From positions 1-64,000 of the forward strand of contig JAEOUA010000006.1 of NCBI GenBank assembly GCA_016839555.1: a stretch of 64,000 nt of DNA, in the 5' to 3' direction. This document shows, piece by piece, positions 8,579-16,919 of the stretch. Positions within the stretch are counted from its first letter, which is position 1. Every line of letters starts with the position of its first letter. The DNA is from Promethearchaeota archaeon. Its GTDB lineage: Archaea; Asgardarchaeota; Lokiarchaeia; Sigyniarchaeales; SOKP01. Below the pieces are notes generated by a model that saw only the letters and a list, made by a program, of their open reading frames with translations, ran no database searches and was not told the origin of the DNA. Made by a program: the position numbers and the translations under genes.

Positions 8579-10144
8579 ATGGTTGAATCAGAAAAGGAAG
8601 AAAAAATTACATTAGATAAAGAAAAAGATTTAGGACTGGTTATAACTCCACCCAAAACAGCCAATTATATTTTATCAAGATTGAGTCCCTTTGAAAAGTA
8701 TGAAAAAATTTTAGACCCCTGCGTGGGACCGGGTATATTCATCGAGTGTTTATTAGAGGCAGGAGTTAATAAGCAAAATATCTATTGTTATGATATTAAT
8801 CCAGATTATAAAAGAACATTGGAAAAAATGGGAATTAATTTTGAACTAAAAGATTATTTATTATCCTTTACCCCATTATTAGCTAATCAATTTGATGTGA
8901 TTCTCGGGAATCCTCCATATTTAAATAAAGCGAGTGCATACGTTAGAAAACATCGAAATAAATTAAAAAATATTTATGGAAAAATTAACGCCCATGAGAC
9001 TTACTCAATGTTTATTGTAAGCAGCATTTGGAGATTAAAAAATGGGGGCAGATTAGGATTTATCACTAGCGATTCCTTTCTCACCTTAAAAACTCATCAG
9101 AAATTAAGAATATTCATATTAAATACCTGTAAAATAAAGGAAATTCTTATAACTCCCCAAAATCTATTTGATAATCAAAATGTGAGTACAAATACCGTAA
9201 TTCTCATATTAGAGAAATGTTTTGGAAAAAAGAAAGCTTCAGAAAGGATGAATAATATCATGAGAATCATCCTACAGGTTAATAGCGAAGATGAATATTC
9301 AAATCCTAAAAAAATCAATAAGATTATCCAGAAAAAATATTATTCCCTTCCTTTTAATATCTTTTTCACCGATGTGGATGAGGAGGTTATAAATTTATTT
9401 GAAAACTCGTCTAAATTTGAAAAATATGTTAAAGGATATATAGGAATGCATACTCATAATAACCGAAAGTATATAGCTGCAATAGAAGGGACAGATTTAG
9501 CCGAAATTTTTAGAAAAAGGAATGAGAAAATAGAGGATCCTAATAAAAAGTATAAGATTATTAGCATTAAGGAATTCAAATCGGGAGAGTGGAAACCGTA
9601 TCTAAAGCGCGGAGGAGCAGATCAGTATTATAGACCAATTATGGAAGCCTTAGATTGGAGAGAAAAATCAATAAAAATCTATGATATACCTTCTAATGCT
9701 CCTTTTGAAAAAGAAGGAATAGTTATTAGCGGGGTAAGCTCAAGATTAGCCGCACGATATATGCCTGATGGTTGTTATTGGGATTCAAACAAGGCAATTG
9801 GCTTTATCATAAAAGATGATTCAATTTCAATTGAATATGCCTTAGGGCTCCTAAATAGCTCTCTGTATAATTACTTAATGAATGGGATTATTAATAATAC
9901 TAACAGCATCCAATTAACGGGAATACACGCGCTCCCTTTTATAATGCCTGATGATGAGTTAAAAGCCAATATAGAAGTGTTGGTAAAAAAGATCATTCAG
10001 GGATTGAAAGAAGATCCATCTTTTAATTATATCTCTCAACAACAACAAATTAATGAGATAATTTTTAATTTTTATCAGAAGAAATTTAATTTCAGCATTA
10101 AGCTTAAAGAGAAATTAGATAATCATTTCTCTATTTATTCATAA
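8579..10144 (+). CDS. Adenine-specific DNA methyltransferase with TaqI-like C-terminal recognition domain
   Basis: A longer frame begins at 8474, but its first 35 residues are low-complexity and unconserved. The ATG at 8579 gives a 521-residue protein starting just before the conserved GLVITPPKTANYIL segment. Motif I reads DPCVGPGIF (about 46-54) and motif IV reads GNPPYLNKA (110-118). The C terminus contains LLNSSLYNYLMNGII and QLTGIHALPF, typical of the TaqI-like specificity domain that ends Eco57I-class enzymes. The gene is divergent from the methyltransferase on the other strand; the two share about 200 bases of upstream DNA. No restriction nuclease is visible beside either. Confidence 0.85.
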   Translation: MVESEKEEKITLDKEKDLGLVITPPKTANYILSRLSPFEKYEKILDPCVGPGIFIECLLEAGVNKQNIYCYDINPDYKRTLEKMGINFELKDYLLSFTPLLANQFDVILGNPPYLNKASAYVRKHRNKLKNIYGKINAHETYSMFIVSSIWRLKNGGRLGFITSDSFLTLKTHQKLRIFILNTCKIKEILITPQNLFDNQNVSTNTVILILEKCFGKKKASERMNNIMRIILQVNSEDEYSNPKKINKIIQKKYYSLPFNIFFTDVDEEVINLFENSSKFEKYVKGYIGMHTHNNRKYIAAIEGTDLAEIFRKRNEKIEDPNKKYKIISIKEFKSGEWKPYLKRGGADQYYRPIMEALDWREKSIKIYDIPSNAPFEKEGIVISGVSSRLAARYMPDGCYWDSNKAIGFIIKDDSISIEYALGLLNSSLYNYLMNGIINNTNSIQLTGIHALPFIMPDDELKANIEVLVKKIIQGLKEDPSFNYISQQQQINEIIFNFYQKKFNFSIKLKEKLDNHFSIYS

Positions 10145-10204
10145 ATTTCACTTTTTTTATAATTAGATTATAGTAAGACAAAAATTATTATGTGAATATA
10201 TATC

Positions 10205-10230
10205 TTTCACCGTGAAACTCAGCTTTCACG
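10205..10230. repeat. Overlapping inverted repeats TTTCAC / GTGAAA
   Basis: TTTCACCGTGAAA is a palindrome around one central base, and the CGTGAAA it contains pairs again with TTTCACG seven bases later (stem 7, loop CTCAGC). The set lies between the 3' ends of two convergent genes. It may be a bidirectional terminator hairpin, a protein-binding site or an integration scar at the edge of the GC-richer block; I cannot tell which. Confidence 0.4.
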
Positions 10231-10414
10231 AGGATTCTAGGTCTCATTTAGGTATAAGTTTAAATAAAAATTGTAAAATCCAAATATTGGATAGTAAATA
10301 TAGTTTTACTGTATTTTCTCAGTATAAAACAAATTAATAAAAAAAATGGTGATAAAAAAGATTGGTTTTAAAGCAAAACCCAAATAGGAGGGTAATCGTG
10401 AATTATTAGAACAA

Positions 10415-11056
10415 TCAACACTCAATCAATTCCTTTATTTTTTTAACCCCTTCCACGGCATCAGATGCGTAAGCATCTGCACCAATCTCTTCAGCAAAAC
10501 GTTTAGAAACGGGTCCACCACCAATTATTACTTTAATTTTCTCGTGCAATCCTTCTTCATTCAAGGTTTTGATGACATCTCCCATCCCCAACATGGTGGT
10601 GGTCAGTAATGCGGACATCCCTAAGACATCAGGTTGATGTTCTTTAACTGCCTGTAAAAACTTTTCGGTGTCGTTATCCGTCCCAATGTCGATGACTTCA
10701 AAACCAGCACTTTTCAGCAGAAAACCGACCAGATTTTTACCAATATCATGTACGTCACCAGCAACTGTGCCTAAAAGTACCTTGCCAGCCTGCCCTATTG
10801 AGGTTTGTGCCAGATGCGGCTCCAGCACTTCCATACCTGTAGTAAATGCCTCACCTGCCATTATCAAATCGGGAAGGAAGAACTCCTTCTCCTCGAATAA
10901 CGTTCCACATTGTTCAAGCCCAGCGATCATAGCGTTGAATACTTTGTAAGGATCATTACCAGAATCCAGACTGGATTGAACCATTTCTGCAATATCATAT
11001 GAATCGCCATCACGAATGGCTTCAGTAATTGAAATAAATATATTAGTATTTTCCAT
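10415..11056 (-). CDS. Methyltransferase cognate corrinoid protein (MtbC/MtmC-like)
   Basis: The 213-residue protein has the two-domain layout of corrinoid proteins that shuttle methyl groups. A four-helix cap (about 1-90, with LPDLIMAGEAFTTGMEVLEP) is followed by a B12-binding Rossmann domain. The lower cobalt ligand is H103 in GDVHDIGKNLV, with MSALLTTTM and IIGGGPV completing the cobalamin site. It accepts a methyl group from a substrate-specific methyltransferase and passes it to a second one. Its start overlaps the upstream UroD-type methyltransferase gene by 14 bases, so the two are translationally coupled. Both are clearly richer in G and C than every neighbour, a sign of recent acquisition. 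Confidence 0.9.
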   Translation of the reverse strand: MENTNIFISITEAIRDGDSYDIAEMVQSSLDSGNDPYKVFNAMIAGLEQCGTLFEEKEFFLPDLIMAGEAFTTGMEVLEPHLAQTSIGQAGKVLLGTVAGDVHDIGKNLVGFLLKSAGFEVIDIGTDNDTEKFLQAVKEHQPDVLGMSALLTTTMLGMGDVIKTLNEEGLHEKIKVIIGGGPVSKRFAEEIGADAYASDAVEGVKKIKELIEC

Positions 11057-12239
11057 ATTCTTGTACCCTCTTGAATAGGTAGTTTATTTTCTCCAAATCC
11101 GTGCCTGGCGGTATAGCGGTAAGCGCAAATGAAATAGACGTTCGCATTTCTGTAGCCAATGTGCATACCCGCTTGACTAGGGCTTCGATCTCCTGTTCGG
11201 TGGCATCTCTCAAGAACTTACCGTGAACTATATACCCAAAATTCTTCTTATATTCTTTGGCAAGCTCAAATGCCGGGCGGTCATACTCCGGTAAAGCAAT
11301 ACCTTCTGGTGTGGTCGGGAAAGTATAGTTTGACCACATAATCTGATGATTGATGCCAGCTGGCTCAGTCTCGAGGATTTTTCGCATTTGCATGGGAGAA
11401 ATGCAAGGAGCCACAATCATTAGTTTCTTCTTGTGATACCGCCATACTCTTTCTATATAGGGCAATACGTATTTGACAAAATCCTCACGTCCCATAATCG
11501 GGGGGGCCGTATATTGATCAATCATTACAGAACCGAGACGTGACAATCCATATTTGAATGCCAAGTCAAATATCCGGATCGCTGCTTGGGTTGTCAATTC
11601 CATAATTGCAGGATACATATCCGGATCACCGCGTTTTCTTATTTTTTCTTTCTTAATTGGATTGTCCGTTTCAACATAATCCTTGTGAAGACGCATATCC
11701 AAGGGGAGTTTGTCATCTCCTCTCAGCAACATTGCCAGATCCCAAGGACCATCTAGAGTTAGCGGTAGAAACAACTCAGGATGGCGTTTTTGTATTTCCA
11801 AATTTAAATCAAAATACATTTTAAGATGACCCGTAGCTTCCTCTGGAAGCTTAATCTTTTGTATGTCTTCTTTAGTCTTAATCGGATACCCCACTGAGTA
11901 AGGCACCCGTTCTTCGGAGATTTTGAATTCTGTACCCATTTCACACGGACCAAATGACATCAGACCTTGCCATATTGGCATGGTAACCATATCGCAATCA
12001 AAACGTTCGCAAACTATATCAGCTAACTCAACATTTGCTTCAATACTTTCTACGGTTAATTTCCAGTTATATTTCGGGTCCAACATATATGGTTCGATAT
12101 TTGTGGCTGCCAATACTGTCGGTACTCGGTCCGGGAGACTGAATTGAGCGAGCATGAAACGCTCTAACCCATTAAGCTTACCGATACCCAATTTACTTTT
12201 AATTAAGGCTTTCAGCACGGTAACTATTAAATTTGGCAT
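11043..12239 (-). CDS. UroD-family corrinoid methyltransferase
   Basis: The protein has 398 residues with the barrel features of the uroporphyrinogen decarboxylase superfamily, including the MtaA/MtbA-like corrinoid methyltransferases. It overlaps the corrinoid protein gene, which makes methyl transfer to or from that protein by far the best interpretation. In MtaA-type enzymes zinc is held by an H-x-C motif plus a later cysteine. The matching segment here reads LMIVAPCIS (residues 283-291), so the cysteine is kept but the histidine is alanine. The metal site may therefore differ. Similar UroD proteins demethylate aromatic methyl ethers or betaines; the substrate is open. It shares a 130-base promoter region with the divergent bat-type regulator. 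Confidence 0.8.
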   Translation of the reverse strand: MPNLIVTVLKALIKSKLGIGKLNGLERFMLAQFSLPDRVPTVLAATNIEPYMLDPKYNWKLTVESIEANVELADIVCERFDCDMVTMPIWQGLMSFGPCEMGTEFKISEERVPYSVGYPIKTKEDIQKIKLPEEATGHLKMYFDLNLEIQKRHPELFLPLTLDGPWDLAMLLRGDDKLPLDMRLHKDYVETDNPIKKEKIRKRGDPDMYPAIMELTTQAAIRIFDLAFKYGLSRLGSVMIDQYTAPPIMGREDFVKYVLPYIERVWRYHKKKLMIVAPCISPMQMRKILETEPAGINHQIMWSNYTFPTTPEGIALPEYDRPAFELAKEYKKNFGYIVHGKFLRDATEQEIEALVKRVCTLATEMRTSISFALTAIPPGTDLEKINYLFKRVQEYGKY

Positions 12240-12369
12240 GAAACTACTCCTAAAAATATTTTTTTTTATTCACTTTTCAAAATTTAAATAATTAGAAACT
12301 TTTTTTTATATAATAATATTTGGCTTGAATATTCAAGTAAACAAAAAAATTATAATTTTTAATAGATAA

Positions 12370-13020
12370 ATGAAAAAACTAAAGAAGATCGTAATGAAAA
12401 TCCCTATATTTTCAAAGTATTATGAATATTTTAATCTATTTAAAAAATTTGAGATAATTAAAATATTCCGTCAAGATGGAGATCATTTTTATATAACACA
12501 AAAGGCAGAATTCAAAGATAGTAAAATGCATCCAAAAATGTTGGAAGGTGAATATTATGGGATACCATATGTAGAAGTTATAGAAGAGAATAAGATGAGT
12601 GGTGAATATATTTTCTTTTCCACAAATAATATAATTAAGGAAACAAAAGAATTATCGGATAATTTAGAATGTTTAATTATCGATGTTCCTATAATTTTAG
12701 ATCAAAATCATCTTTTAACAAGTAGTATAATAGATAGCAGGGATGTCGACAAATTTATTAATTTAGTAAATCTTTTATTTGATGAAAAAGTTGAAATTCT
12801 AAGCATAACTAACTTAATCCCTAACTATGAAGACCTTTTTTTAAAATTGACAGAACGTCAGAAAGAAATTATTTATTATGCCGTTCACCGTGGATATTTT
12901 GAAATACCTCGTGAAATCAAGGCAGAAAAAATAGCCAATCGTTTTAAAATTACGCAGAGTGCGTTTTATGATCATTTACGAAAAATTGATCGAATAATTT
13001 ATCATTCAATATTCAAATAA
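12370..13020 (+). CDS. Bat-type helix-turn-helix regulator
   Basis: The 216-residue protein ends in a domain that starts LTERQKEIIYYAVHRGYF and continues IANRFKITQSAFYDHLRKI (about 165-205). This is the HTH_10 (bacterio-opsin activator) DNA-binding domain found in archaeal regulators. The N-terminal 150 residues form an unassigned, possibly ligand-sensing domain. The gene is divergent from the UroD methyltransferase/corrinoid operon across 130 bases and lies between that operon and the mtrH homologue. Control of one-carbon transfer is therefore the obvious hypothesis, from context only. It matches the AT-rich composition of the host, unlike the operon it faces. Confidence 0.8.
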   Translation: MKKLKKIVMKIPIFSKYYEYFNLFKKFEIIKIFRQDGDHFYITQKAEFKDSKMHPKMLEGEYYGIPYVEVIEENKMSGEYIFFSTNNIIKETKELSDNLECLIIDVPIILDQNHLLTSSIIDSRDVDKFINLVNLLFDEKVEILSITNLIPNYEDLFLKLTERQKEIIYYAVHRGYFEIPREIKAEKIANRFKITQSAFYDHLRKIDRIIYHSIFK

Positions 13021-13130
13021 AAATAACATATCAAATTGCAAATTGTCTATCTATTTATTTCTGCTTTACTAATTTAAATAGATATGATTTGATTCATCAA
13101 GATTAAGAACATTTAATACAAATAAAAAAA

Positions 13131-14033
13131 TTAAAATATTTTTTGAAAAGAAATCCTTTCAGAAACGTTTTTTCTTAAAAATCTTTTCCTATAGTAGCTA
13201 TTTATTCCTGAAATCAATGCAATCGAAGGAACTACGCATTTGGCATATTTAACGGGACCAAATAACACGAAATCATTTCCAGCACTAGCACAATACGCCA
13301 TCAAAGACGCAATGGCCCCACACTTTGACCCCTCTCCGTATTTCGTTAGCTTGTTCCACTCGTAGATGGCGTTTGCAGGGGCTAATCCCGTTGGGATACC
13401 TAATTTCGTTTTTATCAATCTTGAGATTTCAATGTTGACATTAATTGATGTTAAGTCCAATACTGCTGTATCCACGATGTAATTATCGATACCTGCTTTT
13501 TCCGCTTTTGGTATTAATTTATTTATAAGAAGATCCACTTTTTGATTTGCATATATGATATTACTTCTAAAAGTAAGTAGAACTGCATGTTTTACACCTA
13601 TTTCTCTCAGGATATCAAGATTTTGGTCGCTTGTATTCTCGTCAATACTATTTAAGATAGCTCTTTCTAACAAACCCATTTCTTTTAAGCTCATCATTGT
13701 GGGGATACGAATATTATCGTTTAATCCATCAACTAAGAATGGTACTTCAATTAAGTCTGCAATAAACTCACACTCCTTTACAAGAGCTTCAGGATACCCT
13801 CCAACAACGTCAATTATGGCTTGTAATCCTAATTCGTCTACGAGGGAAATAAACTCGTTGATCTCCGCCTCAACCAAGTTCTTATCGAATTTTCCAGTTC
13901 TTTCGTTTAATAATGCTTTATGTTTATCATAAAAAACTGAACCCCCAACAACTAAGGGATTTTCTCCAGGTTGTCCACCAATCGAGACGTTAAAAATGTT
14001 CAATACTTTTTGATCTTCAATATAACTCAACAT
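13131..14033 (-). CDS. mtrH: MtrH family methyltransferase (tetrahydromethanopterin S-methyltransferase subunit H-like)
   Basis: This 300-residue protein shows the MtrH signature near its start, GGQPGENPLVVGGSVFYDKH, and has the full length of MtrH. MtrH catalyses methyl transfer between methyl-tetrahydromethanopterin (or a folate) and a corrinoid protein. No other Mtr subunit is visible, so it is a free-standing MtrH of the type that works with soluble corrinoid proteins. The corrinoid protein and UroD methyltransferase 900 bases away are natural partners. Translation starts 7 bases after AGAGGTGA (14041-14048), which overlaps the stop codon of the upstream 53-codon ORF. The C-terminal 30 residues are basic and may be lineage-specific. 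Confidence 0.85.
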   Translation of the reverse strand: MLSYIEDQKVLNIFNVSIGGQPGENPLVVGGSVFYDKHKALLNERTGKFDKNLVEAEINEFISLVDELGLQAIIDVVGGYPEALVKECEFIADLIEVPFLVDGLNDNIRIPTMMSLKEMGLLERAILNSIDENTSDQNLDILREIGVKHAVLLTFRSNIIYANQKVDLLINKLIPKAEKAGIDNYIVDTAVLDLTSINVNIEISRLIKTKLGIPTGLAPANAIYEWNKLTKYGEGSKCGAIASLMAYCASAGNDFVLFGPVKYAKCVVPSIALISGINSYYRKRFLRKNVSERISFQKIF

Positions 14034-14046
14034 TCTAAAATCACCT

Positions 14047-14208
14047 CTATTCTGCTTTTTTTTTAATCAAAAATAAGAGTAACCCCATAGATCTGCTCAT
14101 AAATCCTGCAATACTTTTTAAATCTTTTTTCACAAGTTCCTGAGATAAATCTTCCTCCCTTCCAAGTATAGCCTTTTTCAAATCTTTTAAAATTATCATT
14201 TCATTCAT
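14047..14208 (-). CDS. Small hypothetical protein preceding mtrH (53 aa)
   Basis: A complete small gene with ATG at 14208, a GGTGA Shine-Dalgarno a few bases upstream and TAG at 14047-14049. It ends 13 bases before the mtrH start and its stop overlaps the mtrH Shine-Dalgarno. The product starts MNEMIILKDLKKAIL, has an acidic and lysine-rich middle, and ends with a short amphipathic or hydrophobic segment, GFMSRSMGLLLFLIKKKAE. The last helix could touch the membrane. It may be a small partner of MtrH, loosely analogous to the small Mtr subunits, but I see no sequence identity that would prove this. Confidence 0.6.
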   Translation of the reverse strand: MNEMIILKDLKKAILGREEDLSQELVKKDLKSIAGFMSRSMGLLLFLIKKKAE

Positions 14209-14555
14209 CTATAAGTCACCTTGTTATTTATTTACATTTCGGCATTCTATCATAAACTAAATAAATCTATTTTTTTTAAAAATCTTAAGCTTGAATTCTT
14301 GAGTTATTAAATCTTATAAATTTCCACCAATAAATAATGAACACACTAATTCTTATAAAATTTCATTGAAGATTTCTCTGTTTGGTGATAATCATTATTG
14401 AAGTTATGTTTTTTTTTACATTTTGCCATCATTTTAAAGAAACCCTTGATTTTAATTTCTAAATTTATTACTGCTGGGTTTTTGAAAGTTTTTTTCTCAA
14501 TCAGTATGAAAATATATCTCAATCAAAAAATATATAAAAATAAAGAGATAGGTAT
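14209..14555. other. Intergenic AT-rich stretch, presumed promoter of the mtrH operon
   Basis: About 350 bases. The right part follows the end of the MFS transporter gene and the left part should hold the promoter of the small ORF and mtrH. No further structure was seen. Confidence 0.35.
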
Positions 14556-15797
14556 TTAACTCGATTTTATAGCCTTCTTAATAATCTTAGAGAAGTCAGT
14601 TATTGCAAAGATAATTATGCAAATGAAGAGCATTCCAGCACCATATAAAAATGCTGCAGAATAGGAGAATGTATCATAGATATACCCAAAAATTAGGGAT
14701 TCCGCCAGGGAAATCAATCCAACAGATAAATAATAAAGTCCATATGCTCTTCCTCTCTTTTTTGTACCAGCTAAATCCGCTACATAAGCTCTTGAAATAG
14801 GATCCACTGAACCCATATAATACCCAAATAAGATATATATAAAGATTATTAAAATCAATGATAAAATAGAGATATCTATTGGCAATGCAAGAAGAATACA
14901 ACTTCCAAATAGTAGTGATAAGCCAAGTAAAATTAGAGGTTTACGTCCATATTTATCAGATAAGGCCCCATTAATAGGCGAAAAGATTATATATACTATA
15001 TTTGAAATTAGGTAAAAGACGGGAATTAGAAAAATTAAAGATTCATTTATATAGTCTGCCGCTCGAATAATTATAAAAGAAAGATCAATGCTAGCGAATT
15101 CAATTACACCAAGAATAATAATTAACTTTATAAAATTTCGACTTAATTTTTCCTTTTTAACTTCATTTCCTTTTTTACCTATTTCCGCCTCAAATTTATC
15201 AGGATCTACTTCCTTTACAAATAATATCAAGATAATTGCGATTACACCAGGGAATAATGAAAATAATATAATCTCTCGATATATAAATCCCAAAAAAAGA
15301 AATAGAAATGCTAATAGTGATCCAACGACAGCACCAGTAGTATCTAAGGATCTATGTAGACCAAAAGCCTTTCCCCGATTTTCTTGAGCATAATATGAAA
15401 TCAAAGCATCCCGTGAAGAAGTTCGTATACCTTTTCCAAATCGGTCAGAAGCTTTTAGTGCAAGAACCATCTCCCATGAAGGACTAAGTCCAATAAAAGG
15501 TTTTGAAAGATTGGAAATAATATATCCTCCAGCTACAAATACTTTTCGCTTATTTATTTTATCACTTAAATAGCCAGACAATCCTTTAAAAATATTAGCA
15601 CTCGCAGTTGTAACACCTGAAATCAATCCTAAAAGAACTGCTGTACCTCCAATTTCAAATATAAATAAAGGTAATATGCTTTCAATCATATCGCTTGATA
15701 CATCAGTGAATAAGGATACAAATCCCATTAAAATTATTTGACTAGAGATTCCAAAATAGAGTTTGGTTGATTTATTTTGATTTTGTGTTTCATTCAT
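14556..15797 (-). CDS. MFS transporter
   Basis: The protein has 413 residues with about twelve hydrophobic segments and the MFS loop-2/3 motif in GYLSDKINKRKVFVAGGY (about residues 76-93). A second copy after helix 8 reads GALSDKYGRKPLIL. The two halves are separated by a lysine-rich cytosolic loop (KKGNEVKKEKLSRN). It resembles bacterial and archaeal multidrug-type MFS proteins; the FTDVSSDMIESILPLF start is typical of that subgroup. Substrate and direction are unknown. It stands alone, flanked by gaps of more than 300 bases. Confidence 0.85.
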   Translation of the reverse strand: MNETQNQNKSTKLYFGISSQIILMGFVSLFTDVSSDMIESILPLFIFEIGGTAVLLGLISGVTTASANIFKGLSGYLSDKINKRKVFVAGGYIISNLSKPFIGLSPSWEMVLALKASDRFGKGIRTSSRDALISYYAQENRGKAFGLHRSLDTTGAVVGSLLAFLFLFLGFIYREIILFSLFPGVIAIILILFVKEVDPDKFEAEIGKKGNEVKKEKLSRNFIKLIIILGVIEFASIDLSFIIIRAADYINESLIFLIPVFYLISNIVYIIFSPINGALSDKYGRKPLILLGLSLLFGSCILLALPIDISILSLILIIFIYILFGYYMGSVDPISRAYVADLAGTKKRGRAYGLYYLSVGLISLAESLIFGYIYDTFSYSAAFLYGAGMLFICIIIFAITDFSKIIKKAIKSS

Positions 15798-16122
15798 AGT
15801 TAAAGTTTTTAATTATTTGTTTATAAAATTCTTTAAGAATTATTATAAATGAATTATAATTTTTTCCTTATAATTAATAAAGAAGATTCCAGCAGTTCCT
15901 CTATAATTTAAAGAGAAATTCAGTTTCTTTTTTATTTTTAAAATTAGGGTCAATTAAAAACTCTTAAAATAAGATTTATTATATTTTTTTACCTTCGAAA
16001 TATTATATTAAAAGTGTTTATTTAAAATAGGTATAATAAATGAAATTTAATTATGATAAGCTTAAAAATAATTGTATAAGAGAAGGAATTGCGGGTTTGA
16101 GAAAAGGATTAGAAGGAGAGAA
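15798..16122. other. Intergenic AT-rich stretch
   Basis: About 325 bases upstream of the MFS gene and downstream of the 142-residue protein. A 28-codon plus-strand ORF (16040-16126) overlaps the end of the next gene and is not supported. Confidence 0.35.
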
Positions 16123-16551
16123 TTAGTCAAAAAATTCTTTTAATTGCTTATCATAAGATTCAAATTTATTTAGTTCGGTAAAGTCAGTGCCTGAATATCG
16201 TTGGATAAAGTGTTGTAAGATTGGTTCAGTTTTCTCAAAAAATTTTCGCACAAATCGGTCTGGATTCCTCTTTTTTTCAGTTAATCCATATAGGATTATG
16301 GGTTCTTTCTTCTCATTAAATTGCGTTTTTATAGACTCAATTTTGAAAATGAATAAATAATTATCCATTTCTAAGTATTCTATCGAGGTACTCATAAAAG
16401 CTTCATATGCAAAAGAATTTATAGCCGATATGAATGCCCCTCTTAAATCTCTGTCTCCATTTCCATTGTTTAAATTTGGTGGTTTCTTGAATTCATGTTT
16501 GGATAAGATGAATCCACGAAAGACAAATCCAACTTCATATAACTCTTTCAT
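16123..16551 (-). CDS. Hypothetical protein, longin/roadblock-like (possible GTPase partner)
   Basis: I do not recognise a named family with certainty. The 142-residue protein alternates predicted strands and helices: a strand pair at the start (YEVGFVFRGFIL), a helix with DRDLRGAFISAINSFAYEAF, then strands YLEMDNYLFIFKI and PIILYGLTEK, and a long final helix. That order (beta, alpha, beta-beta-beta, alpha) is the pattern of longin and roadblock domains, which in Asgard archaea are abundant partners of small GTPases. No GTPase gene is adjacent. It is cytosolic, with no membrane segment. The functional guess is inference from fold pattern and lineage. Confidence 0.45.
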   Translation of the reverse strand: MKELYEVGFVFRGFILSKHEFKKPPNLNNGNGDRDLRGAFISAINSFAYEAFMSTSIEYLEMDNYLFIFKIESIKTQFNEKKEPIILYGLTEKKRNPDRFVRKFFEKTEPILQHFIQRYSGTDFTELNKFESYDKQLKEFFD

Positions 16552-16721
16552 ATTGATAAATTGAATATTGTTGAATCGAATCTCAAATTAAAATTCGCTT
16601 ATAATTACTAAAAAAATCGCACTATTTATTTTTAACTCACTTGAACTTCATTTTATATATGATTATTAATTATAATTTGTGTATTACAGAAGTTTTTAAA
16701 ATAAATAGGAGGCTATTATTT

Positions 16722-16919
16722 TTGGGTAAGATATGTAAATGGTATTATTGCTGTCCGATTAAGAGGTTCGTAGATGAAGGAAAGCTAGATAAAAAATGGG
16801 TTGAACATTATTGCTTGATTGGCAATAAAGATTGCGTGCGATACCAGATGGAGGAAAATTGGGAATATCATCCAGATAATATGCTTCCAAATGGCGAAAT
16901 CAGAGAAGACTTAAAATGA
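16722..16919 (+). CDS. Small cysteine-containing archaeal protein (65 aa), TTG start
   Basis: A longer frame opens at 16641, but AGGAGG at 16707-16712 lies nine bases before TTG at 16722, which starts the conserved part. The product reads GKICKWYYCCPIKRFVDEG and then HYCLIGNKDCVRYQMEE, with five cysteines, and ends with YHPDNMLPNGEIRED. Similar short proteins with spaced cysteines and a YHPDxMLPdG tail occur in many archaea and may bind a metal or an Fe-S cluster. Their role is not established. The 3' end overlaps the convergent metallo-hydrolase gene by nine bases. Confidence 0.7.
   Translation: MGKICKWYYCCPIKRFVDEGKLDKKWVEHYCLIGNKDCVRYQMEENWEYHPDNMLPNGEIREDLK

Noticed and set aside
10668..10949. 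93-codon plus-strand frame opposite the corrinoid protein gene
   Set aside because: It is a shadow of the real gene: the opposite strand encodes the DVHDIGKN corrinoid motif.
16040..16126. 28-codon plus-strand ORF with a lysine/glycine-rich product
   Set aside because: It overlaps the 3' end of the convergent gene and shows no family pattern or ribosome-binding site.
16641..16721. Longer start of the small cysteine protein
   Set aside because: The AGGAGG site lies inside this stretch and directs translation to TTG at 16722.
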